Part shown: positions 7,155 to 12,632 of the stretch, in pieces
How the letters are laid out: each line of letters opens with the position of its first letter
How positions within the stretch are numbered: position 1 is the first letter of the stretch
Source of the DNA: an uncultured Clostridia bacterium
Lineage (GTDB): Bacteria > Bacillota > Clostridia > Christensenellales > CAG-138
Assembly (NCBI GenBank): GCA_947304365.1
Contig: CAMZAY010000009.1
Coordinates: forward strand, 1 to 12,687
DNA length: 12,687 nt
Direction: 5' to 3'
Notes under the pieces: generated by a model
What the model saw: the letters and a program-made list of their open reading frames with translations, nothing else
The model's database searches: none
What the model was told of the DNA's origin: nothing
Made by a program: the position numbers and the translations under genes

Positions 7155-8185
7155 GCCCCGCGCCTCCTTCTCGATATCATCATCCAGATGACGACCGGCG
7201 CGCCGAATATGCTCGTGACAGTGCCGATATTGAGCTCCGTCGGGGAGAAGACGGTCCTTGCAATTAGGTCGCAGAAAACGCAGAACACCGCCCCCGCAAG
7301 GAACGCGGCGGGTATGACGAGCGCCGGTCTGGAGCTTTTCAAAAGCGTCCTCGTGATATGGGGAACGGCGATGCCTACGAACGAGATGGGCCCCGCAAGC
7401 GCTGTGACGCAGGCGGAGAGCAGGGACGAGAGAAGTATGAGCGCCAGGCGGAAGGGTCTGACGGCGACGCCCATGCTTTTGGCGTAACCCTCGCCGAGGG
7501 CGTATGCGCCCATGGGCTTTGAAAGGAGCCACGAGGCAATAACGGCGGGAACGCAGATTACGAGCGCCGTCACGACGTGTTCCCAGCTCTTGCCGGAGAA
7601 AGTGCCCATCGACCAGTATTTTAAGTTGACGATATCCTGCTCGGAAGCGAACGTCACCGCCATATCGGTAACGGCGGAGCAGATATAGCCCACCATTATG
7701 CCCACGACGAGCAATAGCTCCATGTTCTTAACCTTTTGAGAGAACAAAAGCACCACGGCGGTTATCAGGAGCGAGCCTATGAAGGCGGCGGCGACCATGA
7801 CGGCGGGGCTCATCGTTATGCTGCCCGCCAAAAAGATCATGGTAATGCCGACTATCATTTTAGCGCCAGATGAAATGCCCAGCACGAAGGGGCCCGCAAT
7901 GGGGTTCCTGAAAAAGCTCTGGAGCAAAAATCCCGATACCGCGAGCGCGCCGCCGAGTATCGCGGCAAGCAGCATCCTCGGCATGCGCACGTTGAAGAGT
8001 ATCATGCTCTCCGTGGAGGCGTCGCGTCCGTTTTTGAGAAGCGATATAATCTCGGCCGGGCTCAGCCTGACCGAGCCGATCGCAAGATTGAGCACGAGCG
8101 CGAGCAAAAGCATCGCGAACAAAAGGAGCATCACGGCGGCGAATCTTAAACCGGACTTATTTGTTTTTCGTTCTTCCTTTTCCAT
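7151..8185 (-). CDS. FecCD/BtuC-family ABC transporter permease
   Basis: A 344-residue membrane permease of the Fe-siderophore/heme/B12 family. Residues 13-35 form the first membrane segment. The family block follows, with VRMPRMLLAAILGGALAVSG at about 66-85 and RNPIAGPFVLGISSGA at 93-108. Many further hydrophobic segments follow, and FVGIAVPHITR lies near the C-terminus. Its transported substrate is most likely a corrinoid, because a cobalamin riboswitch directly precedes it and B12 genes follow. The start is put at 8185 (MEKEERK), 14 bases after a riboswitch terminator, with GGGGGAA just upstream. A longer in-frame start at 8290 would run through the terminator and into the riboswitch. No binding protein is encoded in this operon; the candidate partner lies at 11016-12143. 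Confidence 0.92.
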   Translation of the reverse strand: MEKEERKTNKSGLRFAAVMLLLFAMLLLALVLNLAIGSVRLSPAEIISLLKNGRDASTESMILFNVRMPRMLLAAILGGALAVSGFLLQSFFRNPIAGPFVLGISSGAKMIVGITMIFLAGSITMSPAVMVAAAFIGSLLITAVVLLFSQKVKNMELLLVVGIMVGYICSAVTDMAVTFASEQDIVNLKYWSMGTFSGKSWEHVVTALVICVPAVIASWLLSKPMGAYALGEGYAKSMGVAVRPFRLALILLSSLLSACVTALAGPISFVGIAVPHITRTLLKSSRPALVIPAAFLAGAVFCVFCDLIARTVFSPTELNIGTVTSIFGAPVVIWMMISRRRRGA

Positions 8186-8198
8186 TTTCCCCCGGCAA

Positions 8199-8229
8199 TA
8201 AAAAAGAGCGGCAGTAAAAGGACCGCCGC
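8199..8229 (-). terminator. intrinsic terminator of the leftward riboswitch
   Basis: Read leftward, GCGGCGGT (8229-8222) pairs with ACTGCCGC (8215-8208) across a six-base loop: eight pairs including one G-U. TCTTTTTT follows (T-run 8205-8200). The T-run ends only 14 bases before the permease ATG, where the off-switch of a transcriptional riboswitch belongs. The 5' arm is also the exact complement of an 8-base stretch in the aptamer (8397-8390). Confidence 0.85.
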
Positions 8230-8285
8230 ATCCGAATTCATGCAAACGTATTCCCCCGCGCTTCGTACCTTCGGCGGGAGGCAGT

Positions 8286-8476
8286 GTCAAGCAGGTCTTC
8301 CGGCTCGCGCTTCACAGGTCACGGCGCGCCTTCTCAGGGTGCTCCCCCAATGGCCGATTTTCATCCTGCGCCGTTCCTCCGCGCTTACGGCGGCGGTTCC
8401 GCCCGGGTCTTTCACCCGGTTGTCTATTATCCCGCGGAAGCCTCCGTTTTCGGCGGGGCAAAGGCGGGCACTTGAC
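8286..8476 (-). ncRNA. adenosylcobalamin riboswitch controlling the leftward operon
   Basis: The reverse strand carries the long cobalamin-riboswitch signature. P1 is GTCAAG/CTTGAC (8476-8471 with 8291-8286). Then come GGGTGAAAGACCC, a GCCGCCGTAAG segment standing for the usual CCGC-TACTGTAA junction, GGATGAAAATCGGCCATTGGG, GAGAAGGC, and the closing AGCCGGAAGACCTGC B12 box. The aptamer is about 190 bases and its transcript should begin near 8487. Binding of adenosylcobalamin should favour the terminator at 8199-8229 and switch off the importer and synthesis genes. Identity is clear; ligand preference among corrinoids is not proven by sequence. Confidence 0.95.
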
Positions 8477-8494
8477 GAACGTATTACTTTTATT

Positions 8495-8523
8495 ATTTTA
8501 TTCTCTGCGGCGGGCTTTGTCAA
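8495..8523 (-). promoter_or_regulatory. sigma-A type promoter of the leftward operon
   Basis: On the minus strand, TTGACA (8523-8518) is followed after exactly 17 bases by TAAAAT (8500-8495), five of six matches to the -10 consensus. Transcription should begin near 8487, about 11 bases ahead of the riboswitch P1 helix. Confidence 0.85.
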
Positions 8524-8574
8524 GACGGCGCCCGGGGCGCTTCGCGGCAGGAACAAATATATAGGCGCGGATCA

Positions 8575-8603
8575 TTGACATTTTTCATGATCGGGAGTAT
8601 GCT
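8575..8603 (+). promoter_or_regulatory. sigma-A type promoter of the rightward operon
   Basis: TTGACA (8575-8580), a 17-base spacer and TATGCT (8598-8603, four of six consensus bases) form a promoter directly ahead of the second riboswitch. Transcription should begin near 8610. It is divergent from the leftward promoter, with about 50 bases between the two -35 boxes. Confidence 0.82.
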
Positions 8604-8619
8604 ATCTGTAATCGAATAG

Positions 8620-8802
8620 ATATTTGAGTGCTCGACAGGACCTTCGGGTCTTGCCGGGAGAATAGGGAATCCGGTCAGAATCCGGAACGGTACCGCCACT
8701 GTATTTGCGGAGCGCGCATGATAGACGAAAGTCGGCCATTGGGAAACTGAGAAGGCTTTCATGCGGGCGTTGATGCATAAGTCAGGAGACCTGCTTGGAT
8801 AT
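8620..8802 (+). ncRNA. adenosylcobalamin riboswitch controlling the rightward (cbiK) operon
   Basis: A second long cobalamin riboswitch, on the plus strand. P1 pairs 8620-8628 (ATATTTGAG) with 8794-8802 (CTTGGATAT), using several G-U pairs. The conserved elements follow in order: GGGAATCCGGTCAGAATCCGG, ACCGCCACTGTATTTGCGG, GGCCATTGGGAAACTGAGAAGG (near 8734-8754) and the B12 box AGTCAGGAGACCTGC (8780-8794). It is closer to the consensus than the left copy, notably in the CCACTGTA segment, so the two are not recent duplicates. It should repress cbiK and the downstream lipoprotein genes when adenosylcobalamin is abundant. Confidence 0.95.
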
Positions 8803-8863
8803 TGGAGGGTATGCTTCCCCGCGGGATACGGGGCGGCAGGCTTGCGTTTGCTGCGTGAAAACG

Positions 8864-8896
8864 GTCGCGGCGGGTATCGACCCGCGGCGGCTTTTT
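8864..8896 (+). terminator. intrinsic terminator of the rightward riboswitch
   Basis: GTCGCGGCGGGT (8864-8875) pairs with ACCCGCGGCGGC (8880-8891) across an ATCG tetraloop: eleven pairs with one G-G mismatch and one T-G wobble. TTTTT (8892-8896) follows. It lies about 60 bases after the aptamer and 70 bases before cbiK, as expected for a transcriptional expression platform. A 7-base stretch at 8819-8825 (CCGCGGG) is fully complementary to 8881-8887 and could form the antiterminator. Confidence 0.87.
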
Positions 8897-8920
8897 GTTT
8901 CCCTCGATATCCTTTTGTCT

Positions 8921-8950
8921 GTTATTAAACGGGGCTTCGACCCCGATAAC
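8921..8950 (+). promoter_or_regulatory. leader hairpin just upstream of the cbiK ribosome binding site
   Basis: GTTAT (8921-8925) pairs with ATAAC (8946-8950), and CGGGG (8930-8934) with CCCCG (8941-8945), with a TTCG-containing loop and a TAAA bulge. No T-run follows, so it is not a terminator. The cbiK ribosome binding site AGGAGGA (8954-8960) begins four bases later and stays unpaired. It may protect or expose the mRNA 5' region; the function is unproven. Confidence 0.55.
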
Positions 8951-8966
8951 AATAGGAGGATCAAAC

Positions 8967-10136
8967 ATGAAAAAATTAGTTAAGATCATCTCTCTGGTTC
9001 TTGCTCTTTCGATGCTCTGCGGTCTTGCCGCCTGCGCGAAGAAGCCCCAGAAGACCGACAAAGAGCTTGCCGACGAAGTTGCCGCTCTTATCGACGCCAT
9101 CTACGTTCAGGAACGCACCGATAAGACCGACGAGCAGTGCGCCGCTGCCAAGGAAGCTTGGGACGCTCTGACCGACGCTCAGAAGGAGCTTGTCGAGGGC
9201 GAGGAAGCGGATCCCGATTACTTCGGCCGCGACACCGGCGACGCCAAGAAGGACGATCCCAGGAACGCCGACGAGATCGGCGAGAAGGAGCTCCTCGTCG
9301 TTTCCTTCGGCACCTCGTTCAACGACAGCCGCTCCCTTGACATAAAGGGCATCGAGGACGCTATCGCAGCCGCCTTCCCCGAGTGGAGCGTACGCCGCGC
9401 CTTCACCGCGCAGATCATCATCAACCACGTTCAGGCCCGCGATAACGAGAAGATCGACAACATGGATCAGGCTCTCGAGCGCGCCGTCGCCAACGGCGTA
9501 AAGACCCTCGTCATCCAGCCCACCCACCTTATGCACGGCGCCGAGTATGACGAGCTCAAGGCCGCCGCCGACAAGTATGCCGACAAGATCGAAAAGATCA
9601 TCATTTCCGAGCCTCTCCTCGGTGAAGTGGGCGCAGACGCTTCCGCCGTCAACACCGATAAGGAAGCCGTAGCCAAGGCCGTTGTCGCCGCCGCCGTTGC
9701 CGACGCCGGTTTTGCCTCCATTGAGGAAGCCGAAGCCGCGGGCACCGCTTTCGTACTCATGGGTCACGGCACCTCCCACACCGCGAAGGTCAGCTATTCC
9801 CAGATGCAGGCGCAGATGAACGCGCTGGGCTACAAGAACGTATTTATCGGCACCGTTGAGGGCGAGCCCGAAGAGACCGCCTGCGAAGCCGTTATCGAGG
9901 CCGTTTCCGCCGCCGGTTACAAGAACGTCGTGCTCCGTCCTCTTATGGTCGTAGCCGGCGATCACGCCAATAACGATATGGCCGACGCCGAGGATCCCGA
10001 ATCCTGGCTCTCCATGTTCACCGCTTCCAAGAAGTTCGAGAAGATCGACTGCCAGATCGCCGGTCTCGGCCGTCTTGCAGACGTTCAGGCGCTCTACGTA
10101 GCTCACGCTCAGGCCGCGGTCGACTCCCTTAACTGA
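8967..10136 (+). CDS. cbiK: lipoprotein sirohydrochlorin cobaltochelatase CbiK
   Basis: The 389-residue protein belongs to the CbiK family, which inserts Co2+ into sirohydrochlorin, the entry step of anaerobic corrin synthesis. The catalytic core spans about residues 107-389 and starts with ELLVVSFGTSFNDS. The active-site residues known from Salmonella CbiK (Glu89, His145, His207) are all present, as Glu193 in HGAEY, His267 in MGHGTSH and His333 in VAGDHANNDM. The N-terminus is a clear lipoprotein signal (MKKLVK, a hydrophobic stretch, then LAAC with Cys23), so the enzyme should be anchored outside the membrane. Residues 31-100 form an added acidic helical linker containing AWDALTDAQKELV, similar to surface-protein helical repeats. 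The start at 8967 has AGGAGGA seven bases upstream; an in-frame ATG at 8895 overlaps the terminator. Confidence 0.93.
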   Translation: MKKLVKIISLVLALSMLCGLAACAKKPQKTDKELADEVAALIDAIYVQERTDKTDEQCAAAKEAWDALTDAQKELVEGEEADPDYFGRDTGDAKKDDPRNADEIGEKELLVVSFGTSFNDSRSLDIKGIEDAIAAAFPEWSVRRAFTAQIIINHVQARDNEKIDNMDQALERAVANGVKTLVIQPTHLMHGAEYDELKAAADKYADKIEKIIISEPLLGEVGADASAVNTDKEAVAKAVVAAAVADAGFASIEEAEAAGTAFVLMGHGTSHTAKVSYSQMQAQMNALGYKNVFIGTVEGEPEETACEAVIEAVSAAGYKNVVLRPLMVVAGDHANNDMADAEDPESWLSMFTASKKFEKIDCQIAGLGRLADVQALYVAHAQAAVDSLN

Positions 10137-10138
10137 TC

Positions 10139-10933
10139 ATGAAAACAAACTTCAATAAGGCTTTTTCATACTTCCTCTGTATTGCCGTCCTCTGCCTTCT
10201 GCTCGCCGCCTGCGGGCAGAAGCCGGACGGCAAGGCGCCGCTTGAAGACGGGGTCTATTCCGCCGATTTCAAGACGGACGGCTCCATGTTCCACGTGAAC
10301 GAGGCGCATCACGGCAAGGGTACGCTTACGGTCAAGGACGGCAAGATGACGATACACATCACCATGCCTTCGAAGAACACCGTAAACCTGTTTGCCGGCA
10401 AAGCGGAGGATGCAAAGAAGGAGGGCGCCGCCCTGATAGAGCCTACGCTCGACACCGTTACCTATGACGACGGCTCGACCGAAGAGGTCTACGGCTTCGA
10501 TATCCCCGTGCCGTATCTTGACAAGGAATTCGACTGCGCGCTCGTCGGGACAAAGGGCAAGTGGTACGATCACAAGGTCTCCGTCTCGAATCCCGAGCCC
10601 GTCGGCGCTTCCGTTGAGGACGGCGAGTACTTCTGCTCCGTCACCCTGACAGGCGGAAGCGGAAAGGCGAGCGTCGAAAGCCCCGCGAAGATAGTCGTGA
10701 AGGACGGCAAAATGACCGCGACAGTCGTTTGGTCGAGCAGCCATTACGAGTACATGACGCTGGGAGAAACGAAGTACGAGCCCGTCAATACCGAGGGGAA
10801 TTCCACCTTCGAGATACCCGTCGAGCTCGATAAGGATATCGCAGTCTCGGCGCTTACCACCGCCATGAGCGAGCCGCATCTCATCGATTACACCCTGCGC
10901 TTCGACAGCGCTTCGCTTAAAAAGGCGAACTGA
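10139..10933 (+). CDS. lipoprotein with two tandem NEAT-like beta domains, unknown ligand
   Basis: A 264-residue predicted lipoprotein with signal residues 1-24 and lipobox LAAC (Cys25). The mature part is an internal duplication. Each half starts with EDGxY (residues 36-40 and 160-164), carries VKDGKMT (65-71 and 187-193), and has F(D/E)IPV (120-124 and 224-228) before a final strand. The size and strand pattern of each roughly 110-residue half recall NEAT domains, which bind heme in Gram-positive surface proteins. However, the YxxxY heme motif is not intact in the last strand of either half, so heme binding cannot be claimed. The gene starts two bases after the cbiK stop with no obvious ribosome binding site, which suggests coupling. 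A role in holding a tetrapyrrole, corrinoid or metal beside CbiK is inference. Confidence 0.75.
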   Translation: MKTNFNKAFSYFLCIAVLCLLLAACGQKPDGKAPLEDGVYSADFKTDGSMFHVNEAHHGKGTLTVKDGKMTIHITMPSKNTVNLFAGKAEDAKKEGAALIEPTLDTVTYDDGSTEEVYGFDIPVPYLDKEFDCALVGTKGKWYDHKVSVSNPEPVGASVEDGEYFCSVTLTGGSGKASVESPAKIVVKDGKMTATVVWSSSHYEYMTLGETKYEPVNTEGNSTFEIPVELDKDIAVSALTTAMSEPHLIDYTLRFDSASLKKAN

Positions 10934-10951
10934 CTTAAGTCTCCGTGTGTG

Positions 10952-10994
10952 TCTTCTGCGCACGTCCGATCCGTTCGGCTGCGCAGAAGATTTT
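10952..10994 (+). promoter_or_regulatory. intercistronic hairpin with short T-run before the binding-protein gene
   Basis: TCTTCTGCGCA (10952-10962) pairs perfectly with TGCGCAGAAGA (10980-10990). An inner CCGA/TCGG helix extends it, and TTTT (10991-10994) then ATT follow. It resembles a terminator with a weak U-tract, so it may give partial termination or act as a processing or stability element that sets the level of the downstream genes. No promoter is evident between it and the next start. Confidence 0.6.
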
Positions 10995-11015
10995 ATTGAT
11001 TAAAAAGGAATTATT

Positions 11016-12143
11016 ATGAAGCGCATATTCGCTCTGCTGATACTGATATCGATGCTCGCCGCCCTTTTCGGCTGCGGCAAAAAACCGTCTTCGGAGGGGC
11101 TCGGCAACGGCTGGGAGCCCGTTTCCGAAACGAAGCTTTCGTTCGCGCATGAGTTTTCCATCGCCGAGTACGAGGGAGGTCTCAAGCTAATCTCCATCAA
11201 CGAAGGCGGCAGGTTCCTCATCGTGCCCGAGGGCGGGACCGCGCCGAAGGGGATCGCGCCCGATATCGCCGTCCTTTATCAGCCTGTGAAGAACGTCTAC
11301 CTTGCGGCGACCGCAGTCATGTGCCTGTTCGACGGGCTTGACCGGCTCGACGCGATACGGCTCTCCGGCACCAGAGCGGACGGCTGGTACATAGAAAACG
11401 CCCGCGCCGCAATGGAGGCGGGCTCGATACTCTACGCCGGCAAATACTCCCAGCCCGACTACGAGCTGATATTGAAGGAGGGCTGCCCCCTTGCGATCGA
11501 ATCCGGCATGATAGGGCACGCCTCGGACGTGAAGGCGCAGCTTGAAAAGCTCGGCGTAGCGGTGCTCGTCGACCGCTCGAGCTATGAGACCCACCCCCTG
11601 GGACGCACCGAATGGGTAAAGCTGTACGGCGCGTTGCTGGGAGAGGAGGAAAAAGCCGACGCGCTCTTTAACGAGCAGGTCGGCCTCATGAACAGCGTCG
11701 CCGGCGAAAAGACCGGCAGGACGGTCGCCTTCTTCCGCATAAGCGGAACGGGCTATGCCGTGGCGAGAAAATCAGGTGATTACGTCAGCCGTATGATCGC
11801 GCTCGCGGGGGGCGAGTATGTGTTCAAGGACCTCGGCGACGACTCCGCAATGGCGACGGTCAACGTCGAAATGGAGACATTCTTCAAGACCGCGCGTGAA
11901 GCCGACGTGGTGATCTACAACAGCACGATCGGCGGCGAGGTCGCCGACATGGGCGAGTTCCTTGCCCTTAACCCGCTCATGAAGGATCTTAAGGCGGTCG
12001 GGACAGGCTCCGTCTGGTGCACGCGCGAGAGCATGTATCAGCAGACGCTTAATATCGGCCGCATGATAAGCGAGATCAACACGATCCTTAACGCCGCTCC
12101 CGACGACGATCCGGAGCTTATCTACTTCTTCAGGCTGAAATGA
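11016..12143 (+). CDS. substrate-binding lipoprotein of a corrinoid/iron-type ABC importer (BtuF/FepB-like)
   Basis: The 375-residue protein has a lipoprotein signal peptide (residues 1-19) ending in LFGC, with Cys20 as the lipidation site. The rest resembles class III periplasmic-binding proteins of Fe/B12 importers: an N-terminal lobe, a central DYELILKEGCPLAIESGM region comparable to the family's 'E.I..L.PDLV' segment, a long backbone helix around 190-230 (KLYGALLGEEEKADALFNEQ), and a C-terminal lobe with AALAGGEYVF-like and NPLMKDLKAVGTGSVW-like stretches. It most likely delivers substrate to the FecCD-type permease and ATPase encoded divergently. The substrate is not decided by sequence; cobalamin or another corrinoid is favoured by riboswitch control. 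AAGGAA lies five bases before the ATG. Confidence 0.88.
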   Translation: MKRIFALLILISMLAALFGCGKKPSSEGLGNGWEPVSETKLSFAHEFSIAEYEGGLKLISINEGGRFLIVPEGGTAPKGIAPDIAVLYQPVKNVYLAATAVMCLFDGLDRLDAIRLSGTRADGWYIENARAAMEAGSILYAGKYSQPDYELILKEGCPLAIESGMIGHASDVKAQLEKLGVAVLVDRSSYETHPLGRTEWVKLYGALLGEEEKADALFNEQVGLMNSVAGEKTGRTVAFFRISGTGYAVARKSGDYVSRMIALAGGEYVFKDLGDDSAMATVNVEMETFFKTAREADVVIYNSTIGGEVADMGEFLALNPLMKDLKAVGTGSVWCTRESMYQQTLNIGRMISEINTILNAAPDDDPELIYFFRLK

Positions 12144-12167
12144 CCGACATTAAAAAGGAGAAAACGA

Positions 12168-12479
12168 ATGCTCAGCTTAAACTGGCTCAAAAACGAAGAT
12201 AACGTCGTATACGGAAAGGACGAGGAGCTCGTCCCCGTGCTTGCAAAGGATCTTGTGATCCCGGATCTTCAAAAGAAAATCGACCAATTCCGCGCCTCCC
12301 CCGTAAAGGAGGGCGTCACGCTCCGCGGCGGCAGACGCTCCAGCGTGCTGATATTCATACCCGACCTTTACTTTGATACCGATATGGTAATGGGCGGCAA
12401 CGTGTGGCTATACCTCGGCGAGATGCGCCCCGCCTACTGCGTGTATAAGCCCTGGGACCCCGCGGCCTGCGGCTGCTGA
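12168..12479 (+). CDS. hypothetical 103-residue protein with Cys-rich C-terminus
   Basis: I do not recognise this family. The gene follows the binding-protein gene by 24 bases, has a good ribosome binding site (AAGGAG, seven bases before the ATG) and is the last gene before the operon terminator, so it is very likely real and co-expressed. There is no signal peptide or membrane segment. The sequence has a charged N-terminal half, a TLRGGRRSSVLIFIPDLYF stretch that looks like strand-turn-strand, and a tail with three Cys residues in the last 14 (YCVYKPWDPAACGC). The final CxC could bind a metal or serve as a thiol pair, but no function is supported beyond its place in a B12-regulated operon. 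Confidence 0.8.
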   Translation: MLSLNWLKNEDNVVYGKDEELVPVLAKDLVIPDLQKKIDQFRASPVKEGVTLRGGRRSSVLIFIPDLYFDTDMVMGGNVWLYLGEMRPAYCVYKPWDPAACGC

Positions 12480-12536
12480 TGAACGCAAATGCCGCAGCTC
12501 CCGTCGGAGCGATCTCCCAAAAAACATAGTATAAAA

Positions 12537-12569
12537 CGGTGCAGGCAATAAGACCCGCACCGATTTTTT
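12537..12569 (+). terminator. intrinsic terminator of the rightward operon, probably bidirectional
   Basis: CGGTGC (12537-12542) pairs with GCACCG (12557-12562), with two further G-C pairs inside after a mismatch, and TTTTTT follows at 12564-12569. On the other strand the same hairpin is followed by TTTTATACTATGTTTT, so it could also stop leftward transcription. A small hairpin (GCTCC/GGAGC, 12497-12510) lies between it and the last gene; nothing else is seen in that gap. Confidence 0.85.
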
Positions 12570-12602
12570 ATCTCTCGGGATCAGTAAACGGACAAAATGC
12601 AA

Positions 12603-12630
12603 AGCCCCGAAACCGTAAGGCTTCGGGGCT
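12603..12630 (-). terminator. intrinsic terminator downstream of the leftward tRNA-like sequence
   Basis: Read leftward, AGCCCCGAAGCC pairs with GGTTTCGGGGCT across a TTAC loop: twelve pairs with one G-U. TTTGCATTTT follows. On the plus strand the same helix has an A-C mismatch and no T-run, so the minus strand is the functional direction. It starts two bases past the CCA end of the tRNA-like sequence, as usual for tRNA terminators. Confidence 0.8.
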
Positions 12631-12632
12631 GT

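Noticed and set aside
7155..7532. 126-residue N-terminal extension of the importer ATPase
   Set aside because: It lies wholly within the permease gene, is Arg/His-rich without family similarity, and the ATG at 7154 has a strong ribosome binding site and an ATGA overlap.
8186..8290. Longer start for the permease (extra 35 residues)
   Set aside because: It would be translated through the riboswitch terminator and the end of the aptamer; the residues do not resemble a FecCD N-terminus.
8240..8578. Open frames on both strands inside the riboswitch region
   Set aside because: Conserved riboswitch and promoter elements explain this sequence; no ribosome binding site or protein family supports coding.
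8895..8966. Upstream ATG adding 24 residues to CbiK
   Set aside because: It sits at the terminator T-run and leader hairpin, lacks a ribosome binding site, and would put residues ahead of a clear lipoprotein signal peptide.
8976..10106. Long minus-strand open frame opposite cbiK
   Set aside because: It mirrors the codon structure of CbiK, giving a Gly/Val/Leu-rich product without motifs; the plus-strand gene has a ribosome binding site, signal peptide and catalytic residues.
12497..12510. Small GCTCC/GGAGC hairpin after the last gene, considered as a terminator
   Set aside because: Only five pairs and no T-run on either strand; the hairpin at 12537-12569 is the convincing terminator.
12408..12602. 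Minus-strand 64-residue open frame overlapping the operon end
   Set aside because: It crosses a terminator hairpin, is antisense to the small terminal gene and has no recognisable feature.
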